Shown: piece by piece, positions 17,778 to 27,314 of the stretch
Numbering within the stretch: the first letter of the stretch is position 1
Layout of the letters: each line of letters opens with the position of its first letter
Assembly: GCA_943192975.1 (NCBI GenBank)
Contig: CALPCJ010000005.1
Coordinates: 62,001-126,000, forward strand
DNA: 64,000 bases
Direction: 5' to 3'
Source: Senimuribacter intestinalis
GTDB lineage: Bacteria; Bacillota; Clostridia; Peptostreptococcales; Anaerovoracaceae
The notes under the pieces: model-generated
Databases searched by the model: none
The model's input: only the letters and a program-made list of their open reading frames with translations
What the model was told of the DNA's origin: nothing
Program-made: the position numbers and the translations under genes

Positions 17778-19542
17778 CAGCCTCCCCTCTGGTCAAATCC
17801 CCTATGGACTGCTTCATGGTGTTCATAATTTCGTCGTAGGTTTCATCAACTTTCGCTTCCTCTATATACTTAAATCTACCGATGGACTCACGTTCGGAAA
17901 GCCCTGCCAGTGCGTCAAAATCAGCACCTTTGCCCACTGCATCCTTCGCCATCTCGTAGTAACCCAAAATCAGTTTCAGCATTTTAAACTGTTTGTCTAA
18001 AGAAGCATAAGTATCCACATCGTGGAACGCATTCTGATGAAGATAATCTTCACGAATAGAGCGCGCTGCCTCCAGTTTCAGACGGTCTTCAAAGGACAAA
18101 GCGTCCACGCCGACCAACTGTACAATTTCCTGCAGTTCCGCCTCCTCCTGCAAAAGCAGCAGCGCCTGCGCACGCAGTGCAGGAAACTCTTTGCTGACGT
18201 TTTCTTCATACCACTTAGTCAAGCGGTCTACATAAAGGGAGTAGCTCTGCAACCAGTTAATAGCTGGGAAGTGACGCTTATAGGCAAGAGAAGAATCCAG
18301 GCACCAGAACACCTTTACAATACGTAGTGTTGCCTGAGAAACCGGCTCAGAAATATCACCGCCCGGAGGAGATACTGCACCGATGGCGGAAAGCGCACCG
18401 AGTCTTCCTTCTTTACCCAGAGAAGTAACTCTACCAGCCCTTTCATAGAACTGTGCCAGTCTGGATGCCAGATAAGCAGGGTATCCTTCTTCGCCCGGCA
18501 TTTCCTCAAGACGACCGCTCATTTCACGAAGAGCTTCTGCCCATCTGGATGTAGAGTCAGCCATCAGCGCTACAGAATAACCCATATCTCTAAAATACTC
18601 TGCAATCGTAATACCAGTATAGATAGATGCTTCACGGGCCGCAACTGGCATATCTGAAGTGTTCGCGATGAGGACAGTTCTCTTCATCAATGACTCTCCC
18701 GTCCGTGGGTCTTTTAATTCAGGAAACTCCATCAGTACGTCGGTCATTTCGTTTCCGCGCTCACCGCAGCCGATATAGACTACGATATCTGCATCTGCCC
18801 ATTTTGCCAGCTGATGCTGCACCACAGTTTTTCCGGAGCCGAATGGACCCGGTACTGCAGCAACGCCACCCTTTGCAATTGGGAACATAGTGTCGATCAC
18901 ACGCTGTCCTGTAACCAGCGGCATTTCAGGCACAAGTTTTTCTTTGTATGGTCTGCCGCGGCGAACCGGCCATTTCTGCATCATGGTAAGCTCTGCCAGA
19001 CTTCCATCTTCCTTGCGTACGGTGCACACCACTTCATCTACAGTAAAACTGCCGCCGGTGATGGATTCCACCGTACCGTAAACGCCGTAAGGCACCATAA
19101 TTTTCTGCTCTACAATAACGGTCTCCTGCACCGTACCGATGATGTCGCCAGCCTCGACTTTGTCGCCGGCAGCGACTGCAGGGACAAATTCCCATTTCTT
19201 TTCTCTATCCAGTGACGGTACTTTAATACCTCTGGTGATATTTGCGCCAGCCACTTCGCGCATGGCGACGAGAGGTCTTTGAATACCGTCGTACATGGTC
19301 TCAATGAGTCCCGGCCCCAGTTCTACAGAAAGCTGAGCCCCTGTTGAAACTACCGGCGCGCCAGGTCCGATTCCTGCTGTTTCTTCATATACCTGAATGG
19401 ACGCCATGTCACCGCGCATTTCTATGATTTCACCGATTAACCCCTGATCTCCTACATGTACAACGTCGAACATATCGGCGTCTTCCATGCCCGAAGCGAT
19501 GACCAGCGGCCCGGAAACCTTTACGATTTTTCCCTGACTCAT
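17755..19542 (-). CDS. ntpA: V-type ATP synthase catalytic subunit A
   Basis: A 595-residue catalytic subunit with the P-loop GPFGSGKT at residues 232-239, the non-homologous insertion at about 115-190 typical of V/A-type A subunits, and the GERGNEM acid region near 262. It hydrolyses (or makes) ATP in the A3B3 hexamer. GGAGGTGAAAAATAG precedes the ATG, which directly follows the ntpG stop. Full length, no anomaly seen. Confidence 0.95.
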   Translation of the reverse strand: MSQGKIVKVSGPLVIASGMEDADMFDVVHVGDQGLIGEIIEMRGDMASIQVYEETAGIGPGAPVVSTGAQLSVELGPGLIETMYDGIQRPLVAMREVAGANITRGIKVPSLDREKKWEFVPAVAAGDKVEAGDIIGTVQETVIVEQKIMVPYGVYGTVESITGGSFTVDEVVCTVRKEDGSLAELTMMQKWPVRRGRPYKEKLVPEMPLVTGQRVIDTMFPIAKGGVAAVPGPFGSGKTVVQHQLAKWADADIVVYIGCGERGNEMTDVLMEFPELKDPRTGESLMKRTVLIANTSDMPVAAREASIYTGITIAEYFRDMGYSVALMADSTSRWAEALREMSGRLEEMPGEEGYPAYLASRLAQFYERAGRVTSLGKEGRLGALSAIGAVSPPGGDISEPVSQATLRIVKVFWCLDSSLAYKRHFPAINWLQSYSLYVDRLTKWYEENVSKEFPALRAQALLLLQEEAELQEIVQLVGVDALSFEDRLKLEAARSIREDYLHQNAFHDVDTYASLDKQFKMLKLILGYYEMAKDAVGKGADFDALAGLSERESIGRFKYIEEAKVDETYDEIMNTMKQSIGDLTRGEADDDDERI

Positions 19543-19866
19543 CTATTTTTCACCTCCAAATAGTATGTCTGCTCCCACAGCACGCTCCACTGCCTTGCTT
19601 ACGCTGCGCATACCTTCTCCGGTTGCGCCTTCTTTTCCTGGAATGGAAATAATCGCAGGCAGTCTGCTGTCTTTATATTTGTCAATTTCCTCCGCCATAT
19701 CCTTTGCGAGCACTTCTGTGATATAAATAATCGCATAGCCCTCTTTTACAAGTCGGCGCAGGATGCTCTTTGCTTCTTCGCTTTCAGCAGCGGGAAACAC
19801 ATCAAGTCCTACAGCTTTAAAGCCCAGAACCGATTCCCTGCCGCCAATTACACCTATCTTATACAT
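19543..19866 (-). CDS. ntpG: V-type ATP synthase subunit F (central stalk, NtpG)
   Basis: A 107-residue protein beginning MYKIGVIGGRESVLGFKAVGLDVFP, typical of the Rossmann-like F subunit that sits on the D axle. Its position between ntpC and ntpA matches the E. hirae operon, where the gene is called ntpG. It overlaps ntpC by eight bases. Confidence 0.9.
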   Translation of the reverse strand: MYKIGVIGGRESVLGFKAVGLDVFPAAESEEAKSILRRLVKEGYAIIYITEVLAKDMAEEIDKYKDSRLPAIISIPGKEGATGEGMRSVSKAVERAVGADILFGGEK

Positions 19867-20866
19867 ATGGCTCCCTCAATTTCTCTGCAATCTGCTCCGG
19901 CGTAGAGCCGATTAAAATTCCCGTCAGAATAATTCGCAGATTGTCAATTTCCAGTTCCTTTGCATACCAGTATCCCGCAATTGGCACAATGCCGAAACTC
20001 TCATATTTCGCCTTTTTGTTATATTCCATCAGCGCATCCTCGCAGAGCTTTTCAAAGAGAGCAAAATCTCCCGTCTCAGAAAGCTTTGCGCCGCCTTTTG
20101 CCATCGCCTCTGAAAGTCCATACGGGGTCAGCTTATCTGCAATCTGGCTGTAATTTTCTTCCCATGCGGAAAAGAAAAAACTTTCGCTGATATTTCCGCC
20201 TGCAAGATAAACCTTCTGGAAAAAGCTCCATGGCTTCTTCATCTGGCGCAGTCTTACAAAGGTCTTTAAATTCAAAATGTCGATCTGCCGTTTTACAATA
20301 CCGATCAGGAAATCCTCACCTGTTTCTTCTGCTGCCTGCAGCATTTGCTTGTAACAGGCTTTATCCAAAATGATGTCAATTTCCTGCGGATCGCCGCTTC
20401 TGCCAAAGAGATCTGTCGCCTCAATAATCGCTTCTTTCATCACAGTAGGCATAAACGTGAAGTTTCTGTCTCGCACCATAGCTACCATGTGCTTCCAGTC
20501 GATATCGCCGTTGGACATCAGATGGTCCTCCGTTGGCGTAATTCCCAGAAATTCAGACTTCAGGCAAACCTTTATGTTGTGATAATCATACGGAAACAGG
20601 CACATAGACAGTTCTTTTCTCTCCGGCACCGTGTCGTAAATCAGATCGAAAAGTTTGTTCTGTTCTCTTCTGATAAACCATTCGATATCGTCATCGTAAA
20701 GTTCTTTCGCTTCCCCGTAGCCGAACTCCTGCAAAACAGCTTCCGCCGCTTTAAGGTCCTTGCAGGAGGCTAGTCTCATCATGTCCTTGCGGCTCATCAG
20801 ATTCCGTGTGAAACTTCCAATGTATGCGTCTGCAAAGGTGTATTCTTCTATTTTTCGCTTTGCCAT
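19859..20866 (-). CDS. ntpC: V-type ATP synthase subunit C (d-type, rotor connector)
   Basis: A 335-residue all-helical protein of the AtpC/vATP-synt_AC39 family (YIGSFTRNLMSRKDMMRLASCKDL at the start). It is the funnel that connects the membrane rotor ring to the central stalk. AAGGAGAACGTGCT precedes the ATG. It lies 12 bases after ntpE and overlaps ntpG. Confidence 0.88.
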   Translation of the reverse strand: MAKRKIEEYTFADAYIGSFTRNLMSRKDMMRLASCKDLKAAEAVLQEFGYGEAKELYDDDIEWFIRREQNKLFDLIYDTVPERKELSMCLFPYDYHNIKVCLKSEFLGITPTEDHLMSNGDIDWKHMVAMVRDRNFTFMPTVMKEAIIEATDLFGRSGDPQEIDIILDKACYKQMLQAAEETGEDFLIGIVKRQIDILNLKTFVRLRQMKKPWSFFQKVYLAGGNISESFFFSAWEENYSQIADKLTPYGLSEAMAKGGAKLSETGDFALFEKLCEDALMEYNKKAKYESFGIVPIAGYWYAKELEIDNLRIILTGILIGSTPEQIAEKLREPYV

Positions 20867-20878
20867 AGCACGTTCTCC

Positions 20879-21460
20879 TTACTGAAATAACTGCTGTGCG
20901 ACCTGACCGATCAGCTGCTCCCTTGCTTCCTCTAAAAATGCGGAAATCGTGCAGTTGAGATATACCTGCCCTTTTTTCAGAAACAGCCCGCCGCCGGTCT
21001 CTCTGGTTTCCTCTGCCAAAGTAAAATTACCCTGGGGCAGTTGTTCCTTCAGCGCTGCAATCAGCTTATCGCCGATTTGCGCTCTGTCGCCTGCACTCAA
21101 AATCACTTCGCCGGAAGCTTCTTCGGTACTAGTAATAACCCTCGCAAGAAAAGCAATATACCGCTCTTCCTCCATATTGTGCAGCGCTTCTTCCGCCTTT
21201 TTAAAGCAAGATGTAATGAGCTTTTGTTTCGTTTCCAGAACCAACTTGCGTCCGTCAATATCCGCCACCGCTTTTTTTCTCTGAATCCGTTTTTCTTTTT
21301 CTTCCTGACCGCGTTTTTCGCCATCTTCTAAAATGGCTGCTGCCTCTTTCTCTGCATTTGCAAGGATTTCATCACACTGCATTTTCGCATCTTCCGCGAT
21401 GGCCAGCGCCTGCTCTCTCGCGTCTGCGATAATCTTTGATGTAATTTTTTCTATGCTCAT
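20879..21460 (-). CDS. ntpE: V-type ATP synthase subunit E (peripheral stalk)
   Basis: About 193 residues. The N-terminal half is a long charged coiled coil (AREQALAIAEDAKMQCDEILANAEKEAAA) and the C-terminal half a globular head-binding domain. It pairs with the NtpF-like subunit to form the stator stalk. The frame also has an ATG at 21475. I prefer the ATG at 21460 because MSIEKITSKI is the usual family start, though its ribosome-binding site is weak. Confidence 0.88.
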   Translation of the reverse strand: MSIEKITSKIIADAREQALAIAEDAKMQCDEILANAEKEAAAILEDGEKRGQEEKEKRIQRKKAVADIDGRKLVLETKQKLITSCFKKAEEALHNMEEERYIAFLARVITSTEEASGEVILSAGDRAQIGDKLIAALKEQLPQGNFTLAEETRETGGGLFLKKGQVYLNCTISAFLEEAREQLIGQVAQQLFQ

Positions 21461-21478
21461 GGTTTCACGTCCCATCTG

Positions 21479-21949
21479 TTAAATTCCAAGATTAAAGAGC
21501 ATTAAGATGGAAATCAGCAGGGCGAAAATTGCGTAAGTTTCTACCATGGCCGCATAAATAATACCCTTTGCCATCTGATCGGATCTCTTACCCAGAAGCA
21601 TGACACCTGCTGCTGCCGCTTTACCCTGCGCAATACCGGACCAGATGCCGACAAGACCGATTGGAATGCCAGAAGCCAGAATATACAGTCCCTGAGAAAC
21701 TGTAAGGTCAACCATGCCACCGCCTAGAAGTCCAATTCTGATAAAAATCAGAAATGCCATCAATAGACCATAAATACCCTGTGTGCCAGGCAGCGCCTGT
21801 AAAATTAAGGTTTTACCAAATTTTTTCGGATCTTCAGCAAGAACACCTGCTGCTGCCTGACCTGCGATACCAACACCCATTGCGCTTCCAATTCCTGCCA
21901 GCGCTGCAACTGCTGCACCCATCAGTGCAAAAACATTTCCCGTAATCAT
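21479..21949 (-). CDS. ntpK: V-type ATP synthase subunit K (rotor ring, predicted Na+-binding)
   Basis: A 156-residue proteolipid with four transmembrane helices as two fused hairpins. The ion-carrying acid is E137 in AAMVETYAIF. Helix 2 carries L53-P-G-T56-Q57-G-I-Y60, and Q108 lies in helix 3. These correspond to L61, T64, Q65, Y68, Q110 and E139 of E. hirae NtpK, the known Na+ site. Na+ rather than H+ transport is therefore predicted. GGAGGTAGAAA precedes the ATG, which overlaps the ntpI stop as ATGA. Confidence 0.93.
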   Translation of the reverse strand: MITGNVFALMGAAVAALAGIGSAMGVGIAGQAAAGVLAEDPKKFGKTLILQALPGTQGIYGLLMAFLIFIRIGLLGGGMVDLTVSQGLYILASGIPIGLVGIWSGIAQGKAAAAGVMLLGKRSDQMAKGIIYAAMVETYAIFALLISILMLFNLGI

Positions 21950-23943
21950 TTTCTACCTCCATCTGTGTCTTCAACTACACGAACATATTTTGTATTTTTA
22001 CGTAGCGGGTCAAATTCATCACCGCCGTCTTCATAGAATTTTCCAAAGAACTCAATATACTGCAGTCTGCTGGAATGGACAAACGCCCCAAGTGCATTGA
22101 TTGCCAGATTGAAAGTGTGTCCAAAAGCAAATACAATAAGCAGTATGATAGTCCCTGCAAGACCGCTGCCTTTCAGCGAGCCCATAGTGTTTACCACGTT
22201 TGCAATAACCCCGGTGGCAAGGCCTAAAGCCAACAGCCTTGAATAGGATAAAATATCCGAGATATAACTGGTGATATTGTACAGAGAGCTTAAGCCGCCT
22301 GTAATTTTTCCAATGCCTTTGTTGTTTCTTCCGCCAGTCAAAAGCAGAATCGCTGCGCCTAAAACAGCAATGTACATGCCCGGCTTTACCAGTGCCTGGC
22401 TGATACTGCTGCCGGCAAGCCACATGGCCGCACCGCCAATAACCATATACCAGGAAAAAATATCAAAGACTGCATCTTTCCACTGTCCTCTTTTTATCAG
22501 CATGGATGCTTTAATACCCATTCCCAGGAACAGATGAATCACCCCGAAAATCAGCGACCAAATCAACAGTTTGGTCGGATCTTCAATCGGATTAAACCAA
22601 AGCGCTGGTATGGTAATCTCTTTGCCAAACATGACTCTTGCCGCTACCTGGAAGAAATCTCCAAACCAGCCGCCAAAGAGCGCACCCCAGAACACGGTGG
22701 AAAGTCCGCAATAGAAGAACATCTTGATCATGCGGTAAGTCATACCTTCCAGTGCGTATCTGTGCAATACCACAAAGCAGGCAATCGCAATAACAATGCC
22801 GTATCCTGCGTCACTGAGCATAATGCCAAAAAACATGGCATAGAAAAAAGCAAAATACTTGGTCGGATCTACGCCCCGATAATCCGGTAGGGAATACATC
22901 TCTGTAATGGCTTCAAAAGGATCCACCAGCCCACTGTTTTCTGTCAGTACAGGCACATTTTCGTCTTCCTTCGGATCGCGGAACGCATAGCAGCATCCGT
23001 GTTTTTCCAGCGTCTTAGCTGCCGCTTCCTGACAGGACTCCGGTACCCATCCTTCCAGTGTAAAAGTACGTTTGGTATTGAGGAGCTTCTCCTTTACCTT
23101 TTCTTTATCACGTTCCACAATAAGTCGATCGTAAACGGCCTCGACAGATTCTTTCAGCGGACAAAGTTTTGTGATTTCCTCTTCTATGCGGGAGCATTCT
23201 CCTTCATCTGCCACAATCTCTTCAGCAATTCGCCTGAGATTTTCCTCTGCAGTTCCCGAAAAATCCTCGAAGGGAACCGGTGTATAACCGTGCTGTTTCA
23301 AGATATTCAGCACTTCTTCATCATTTTCATTCATGGTGACAACAGCCAGATAAATCAAATCCTTATCACGATTGATTTCCTTTAAGAATACTGCCTCTCT
23401 GCCGTCATAAACTCTCTGCCGCAGACTTTCCACATCAGCCGCAGCAGGAAGCATCCCCAGATTAATTCTCGTATTTGTCGTCGCCCGCTGTTCAAGAGGC
23501 AGGTCATATACCAGCCATGGGCGCAAGGCTGCAAGGTCTGCCTGCTTTTTGTTGATCAGTTCTCTTAGCTTATGCCGTCTGTCATTGAGCGCCAAAATAT
23601 GCGCCACGTCTTCATAAGTCTTCTCTCTATTTTCCCAGAGGTCTGCAAAATCTTTCTTCTTCATCGCCCGCCGGGTGAAAAAGAGAGGTTCCTTCTGTGT
23701 GTTGAACTTCTGCAGCGTTTCCAGTGCCAGAGATGTCTCATTGATTTTCAGCTCCAGCGCAGCCAGAATACTTTCGTTTACCTCCTGTGTCAGTTCTTTA
23801 GAAGAATAGTCTTCTAAAGCTTCATCCATTACCTCTCGCTGGGTAATCTGCATAACGCCTAAATCCATCAAATCCGCGATGAGACTTTCCTTTTCTGTAT
23901 CAAGACCGATGACAGCAGCCTTTTTCATTTTAACAATGGACAC
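21946..23943 (-). CDS. ntpI: V-type ATP synthase subunit I (membrane a-type subunit)
   Basis: About 665 residues. The N-terminal half is a soluble helical arm and the C-terminal half has roughly seven or eight transmembrane helices (for example KYFAFFYAMFFGIMLSDAGYG near 365 and LLALGLATGVIANVVNTM near 575). It forms the stationary ion half-channels beside the K ring. I choose a GTG at 23943 (MSIVKMKKAAVIGLD), with AAAGGA about nine bases upstream, over a TTG at 23952. The start overlaps ntpF by 14 bases. Confidence 0.92.
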   Translation of the reverse strand: MSIVKMKKAAVIGLDTEKESLIADLMDLGVMQITQREVMDEALEDYSSKELTQEVNESILAALELKINETSLALETLQKFNTQKEPLFFTRRAMKKKDFADLWENREKTYEDVAHILALNDRRHKLRELINKKQADLAALRPWLVYDLPLEQRATTNTRINLGMLPAAADVESLRQRVYDGREAVFLKEINRDKDLIYLAVVTMNENDEEVLNILKQHGYTPVPFEDFSGTAEENLRRIAEEIVADEGECSRIEEEITKLCPLKESVEAVYDRLIVERDKEKVKEKLLNTKRTFTLEGWVPESCQEAAAKTLEKHGCCYAFRDPKEDENVPVLTENSGLVDPFEAITEMYSLPDYRGVDPTKYFAFFYAMFFGIMLSDAGYGIVIAIACFVVLHRYALEGMTYRMIKMFFYCGLSTVFWGALFGGWFGDFFQVAARVMFGKEITIPALWFNPIEDPTKLLIWSLIFGVIHLFLGMGIKASMLIKRGQWKDAVFDIFSWYMVIGGAAMWLAGSSISQALVKPGMYIAVLGAAILLLTGGRNNKGIGKITGGLSSLYNITSYISDILSYSRLLALGLATGVIANVVNTMGSLKGSGLAGTIILLIVFAFGHTFNLAINALGAFVHSSRLQYIEFFGKFYEDGGDEFDPLRKNTKYVRVVEDTDGGRK

Positions 23944-24250
23944 CGCTCTCAATCCTTTCTATTATCAATTCAATTGCTGGTTTCTCGCAGAGCGCAGCTT
24001 TTTCTGCCATTTCCCTGCATTGCTGCCTGCAACATGCCAGCGTCTCCTCATACTGACTGCCTGCAATGCTTTCTCCCTCTGCGATAAAAGCTTCTTTTCG
24101 CAAACTGCTGCTTTTTTTTGCGTCTTCGATGATTTGCTCCGCTTTGCACCTTGCATTTTCCAAAGCCTTTTTTCCATCCTGTTTTGCCTGCTTTATCAGG
24201 CTATCCGCTAAAGATTCGCTTTCCCTAATTTTTTCCAGTTCTTCGACAAA
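23930..24250 (-). CDS. ntpF: V-type ATP synthase peripheral-stalk subunit (NtpF/G-like coiled coil)
   Basis: A 106-residue coiled-coil protein (EELEKIRESESLADSLIKQAKQDGKKALENARCKAEQIIEDAKK) with the repeating Ala/Glu/Lys pattern of stator stalk subunits. In first position before ntpI it matches ntpF of E. hirae, completing the order FIKECGABD. GGAGGTG lies seven bases before the ATG at 24250. An ATG 33 bases upstream lacks such a site. Confidence 0.8.
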   Translation of the reverse strand, partial: FVEELEKIRESESLADSLIKQAKQDGKKALENARCKAEQIIEDAKKSSSLRKEAFIAEGESIAGSQYEETLACCRQQCREMAEKAALCEKPAIELIIERIESGVHC

Positions 24251-24305
24251 CATTCTCCCACCTCCATAGCATCTTCCTAGCATCAGGAAGATTTTACCTA
24301 ATTTG

Positions 24306-24335
24306 ATTATACCACCAATTCAATCTGCTAAACAA
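24306..24335 (-). promoter_or_regulatory. Promoter candidate of the ntp operon
   Basis: On the minus strand TTGTTT (24335-24330), an 18-base spacer, and TATAAT (24311-24306), about 55 bases upstream of ntpF. Confidence 0.5.
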
Positions 24336-24706
24336 TCACAGCAATTACAAACTTTCGATATCTTTTTTGTATTATACACAAAAACAAGTTCAAATATCCC
24401 GTTTCTGCGCCAGCTGGCAGTTTTCATTTTTCAAAACACCAAAATGCGAATCTTTGCCCATATTACCTCCGACATCTTGTCAAAGTCAAGATAAAAAAGC
24501 GCCTGTTCCTAACAATTCCATGTTCTTTTTCCAATACACCCTCCTGCTCAAAACAAAAATCTCCAAATTCCAACACTTTCGCACTGTTATGCGATAAAGC
24601 GCTTTAATTGGTTAAAATATGCTATTTTTGGATGATTTTTGGATGTTTTTTTCCTCTTTGCTCGGCTTAATTGATTTACTTATCTGCAGTTTACCAGAAT
24701 TTCACA

Positions 24707-24739
24707 GAAAAAAAATAGACACCTGCCACACCGGTGTCT
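24707..24739 (-). terminator. Terminator of the MFS/amidohydrolase operon
   Basis: AGACACC/GGTGTCT stem at 24717-24739, followed on the minus strand by A and eight Ts. An alternative longer pairing AGACACCTGC (24717-24726) with GCAGGTGTCT (24760-24769) is also possible. Confidence 0.75.
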
Positions 24740-24780
24740 AAAAAACAGACAGCAGTGCAGCAGGTGTCTAACCGGATATC

Positions 24781-26025
24781 TTAATGCGCTTCCTCTTCAT
24801 CAAGCGGCTCAAATCCATAAGTCTTCTTAATTGCATGCCCCATCGCAAACATCAAAAGTCCGCCTATGACGCCGACAAACCAGACAACCTTATACCCGGC
24901 GTTACCCATCGTATCAAGATAATGACCGCAAATGGTGTAAAGATACAGATCGGACGAATATCCGATTGCAGAAGCGATACCGAATACGCTTCCTACATAG
25001 AGATTCGGCACCTTTGCAGTGGTTACCAGGGTGTAGAGGAAATTTGACATCATCGCATTGCAGGCAAGGAGCAGAATGGCTGCAAGCATAACCCAGATGA
25101 CGTACGGTCTTCCCTGCGGAATTAACATCAGCACCACAGAAAATATAATACAACCGATAGACAGCTTGTTAATCATGGAACTTGCCGTATGCCCTTTGTC
25201 GCGGAGAGTACCTCCGATTGGCGAGAAAATCATTAGAATGCCAGTTCTAATCGCTGCTGAAAATGCCTGGGCAAAAGGAATACTGATTTCAAAAGCATCT
25301 GTCAAATAAGGATTCAAGTAGGTAATATTAGAGCGAATCAGAAAATATCCCAGTGTAAAGAAGGATAAATACCAGGTGATTGGAAGCTTTACGGCATGTC
25401 CCATGAGGCGTAGGTCCTCTTTGATTCCCTTGCCTTCCTTTTCGTAGCTCATGTTCGGAATCGCAAAGTGTACCACAACGCCAACGATAATAGCCAGCGC
25501 GCCGTAGATGATGTACGCTGCCTTAAATCCGTTTGGATTGTCTGCCAACGCCCATGTGATAATGGCAAGAACGATATACTGCAGACCCAGCGACAGCGCA
25601 GCATAAGCGATATCCGACATGGCGAAAAGTCTTCCCTGCTCGTCTTCATCTCCAAGCATTTTGATAATTTTCAGGTATGCACTCCAGTTCAGCGTAATTG
25701 CTGTGATCCCAAAGAGGAAGAATAAGATTGCCAGCATGGTGAAGGAACTACTGACGGCTACGCCAAAGGCAACCAGACCTGTCAGTGCGCAAGATGCGAT
25801 TACCAGCTTTTTCGGGTTGAAAATATCAGCAACCCAACCACCGATAAAATAACTCGGAACAGCTGACGCGCCGTATATGGTCAAAAGCCAGCCCATCTGT
25901 GTGTCGGTCACGCCGTATGTATTCAAAAACTGATTGTAAAAATCGTACGCCAGATAAGGGATGAGCAGTACGATACAGGAAAAGGTCACGATTACGACCA
26001 GTCCTAATTTCTTTCTCATATTCAT
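24781..26025 (-). CDS. MFS transporter (copy 1 of a transporter/amidohydrolase pair)
   Basis: About 414 residues with 12 predicted transmembrane helices. The loop after helix 2, GGWVADIFNPKKL, is the major facilitator signature. The N-terminus shares the DTQMG segment and general layout with the second MFS protein at 43438-44700. It follows the amidohydrolase gene by 16 bases and is probably co-transcribed, so it likely imports the hydrolase substrate. The substrate is unknown. Three in-frame ATGs (26031, 26025, 26019) follow an AAGGAG site. 26025 is best spaced. Confidence 0.85.
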   Translation of the reverse strand: MNMRKKLGLVVIVTFSCIVLLIPYLAYDFYNQFLNTYGVTDTQMGWLLTIYGASAVPSYFIGGWVADIFNPKKLVIASCALTGLVAFGVAVSSSFTMLAILFFLFGITAITLNWSAYLKIIKMLGDEDEQGRLFAMSDIAYAALSLGLQYIVLAIITWALADNPNGFKAAYIIYGALAIIVGVVVHFAIPNMSYEKEGKGIKEDLRLMGHAVKLPITWYLSFFTLGYFLIRSNITYLNPYLTDAFEISIPFAQAFSAAIRTGILMIFSPIGGTLRDKGHTASSMINKLSIGCIIFSVVLMLIPQGRPYVIWVMLAAILLLACNAMMSNFLYTLVTTAKVPNLYVGSVFGIASAIGYSSDLYLYTICGHYLDTMGNAGYKVVWFVGVIGGLLMFAMGHAIKKTYGFEPLDEEEAH

Positions 26026-26041
26026 CGTCATTTCTCCTTTT

Positions 26042-27235
26042 TTATACTAGAATTTCTCCATCCTTCAAAACGTGTACCGGCGGTTTTGTCATGACGTAAA
26101 TATCTTCGTCAGGATTACCGTCAACCAGCACAAGATCCGCAAGTTTTCCGACCGCCACTGTACCCAGTTCGTCGCCGTAACCCATAATCTCCGCGCTGTT
26201 CTTTGTCGCCTGAATCAGAATGTCCAGATCTTCAAAATTGTAATATTCTTTTCTTGCGATAAATTCATAGCCCGGGTGTTTGCGAAGCGCCTCAAGGTCT
26301 ATGTCTGAACCAAAACCCAGTTTCAGACCTCCGCGATACGCTCTGTTGATGTTATCGATTTCAATCTGTGCCGCCGCTTTGCTCTTTTCATAAAGTTCCT
26401 GTGTGATGTCCGGGTTGCTAGTATCCAAACAGTAAAGTCCTACTGCACCTGTAGGCACCAGGTAGCAGTCCTTGCTTTCTTTCAGCATCTGCAGCCCTTC
26501 ATCGTCGAGGAAAGTACCGTGTTCAATTGTTCTGACTCCTGCTCTGATGGCATCTTTGATAGAGCCTGCCCCGTGGCAGTGGGCGCACACATAAGTATTC
26601 TTGCGCCTTGCCGCAGCCACTGCCGCCTCAATCTCATCAAGCTCCGCAACCTGAATACCCGGCTCTGCGCCTTCGTTCATAAAAGCACCGCTAACCATCA
26701 GCTTAATAAAGTCGTTGCCCTTCTGCAGTTCTGTGCGCACCGCTTTTCTCATTTCCCAAGGTCCGTCCGCTTCCAAATACAAATCACTGAAGCAGTCATT
26801 TCCTGTTTCTGTAGGTGTGATAATCAGACCGCAAGGCACCAGTCTCGGTCCTTTGATAATCCCTTCTTCGATGGCATTTCTTACGGTTGCCACGGCATTA
26901 TATGAACTGCCGCAATCTCTAATCATAGTAAAGCCCTGCTTCAAATACTCATTAGCAAAATCCACTACGCCAAAAATAATCTTACCCTCCGGCATACACT
27001 GCAGTTCATAATAATTAAAGATAAAACCATATAAATGCGCGTGCATTTCAATCAGTCCGGGAATTAGGGTCTTCCCCGTGCCGTCAATTACCGTCAGCGG
27101 CTCATCTGCCTCATAGGGCGTGCCTGCTGCCTGAATCTGTGCAATCTTATTTCCCTTTACATATACATCTGCCGTACTGCCGTCATAGCCTTCTGTCAAA
27201 GCATTTACCAATCTGCAATTACGAATGACAATCAT
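26042..27235 (-). CDS. Metal-dependent amidohydrolase (imidazolonepropionase/prolidase-like), copy 1
   Basis: A 397-residue amidohydrolase-superfamily enzyme. Metal ligands are visible as HAH (H65, H67), a candidate bridging Lys in FIKLMVSGAF, His in CAHCHG and IEHGT, and Asp in GSDID. The family includes cyclic-amide hydrolases and Xaa-Pro dipeptidases. The substrate cannot be read from the sequence. The frame is open upstream to 27322, but the ATG at 27235 follows AAGGAGGTAGACCC and starts the normal N-terminus MIVIRNCRLVN. It is divergent from the MocR gene, which probably controls it. Confidence 0.85.
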   Translation of the reverse strand: MIVIRNCRLVNALTEGYDGSTADVYVKGNKIAQIQAAGTPYEADEPLTVIDGTGKTLIPGLIEMHAHLYGFIFNYYELQCMPEGKIIFGVVDFANEYLKQGFTMIRDCGSSYNAVATVRNAIEEGIIKGPRLVPCGLIITPTETGNDCFSDLYLEADGPWEMRKAVRTELQKGNDFIKLMVSGAFMNEGAEPGIQVAELDEIEAAVAAARRKNTYVCAHCHGAGSIKDAIRAGVRTIEHGTFLDDEGLQMLKESKDCYLVPTGAVGLYCLDTSNPDITQELYEKSKAAAQIEIDNINRAYRGGLKLGFGSDIDLEALRKHPGYEFIARKEYYNFEDLDILIQATKNSAEIMGYGDELGTVAVGKLADLVLVDGNPDEDIYVMTKPPVHVLKDGEILV

Positions 27236-27314
27236 GGGTCTACCTCCTTGTTTCGTTTTTATCAGTTTATACTCCCTGTCAAAAATAAAAAGTTCCAAAT
27301 GGTACCCTTTTAAA

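Larger units (their letters stand above)
24251..24780. other. Long noncoding leader region upstream of the V-ATPase operon
   Basis: This 530-base gap holds the ntp promoter(s), the terminator of the MFS gene, and a perfect 12-base palindrome TAAAGCGCTTTA at 24595-24606 that resembles the core of a CcpA (cre) site. A second possible minus-strand promoter (TTGACT, 18 bases, TAATAT) lies near 24460-24490. No open reading frame here looks real. Confidence 0.45.
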
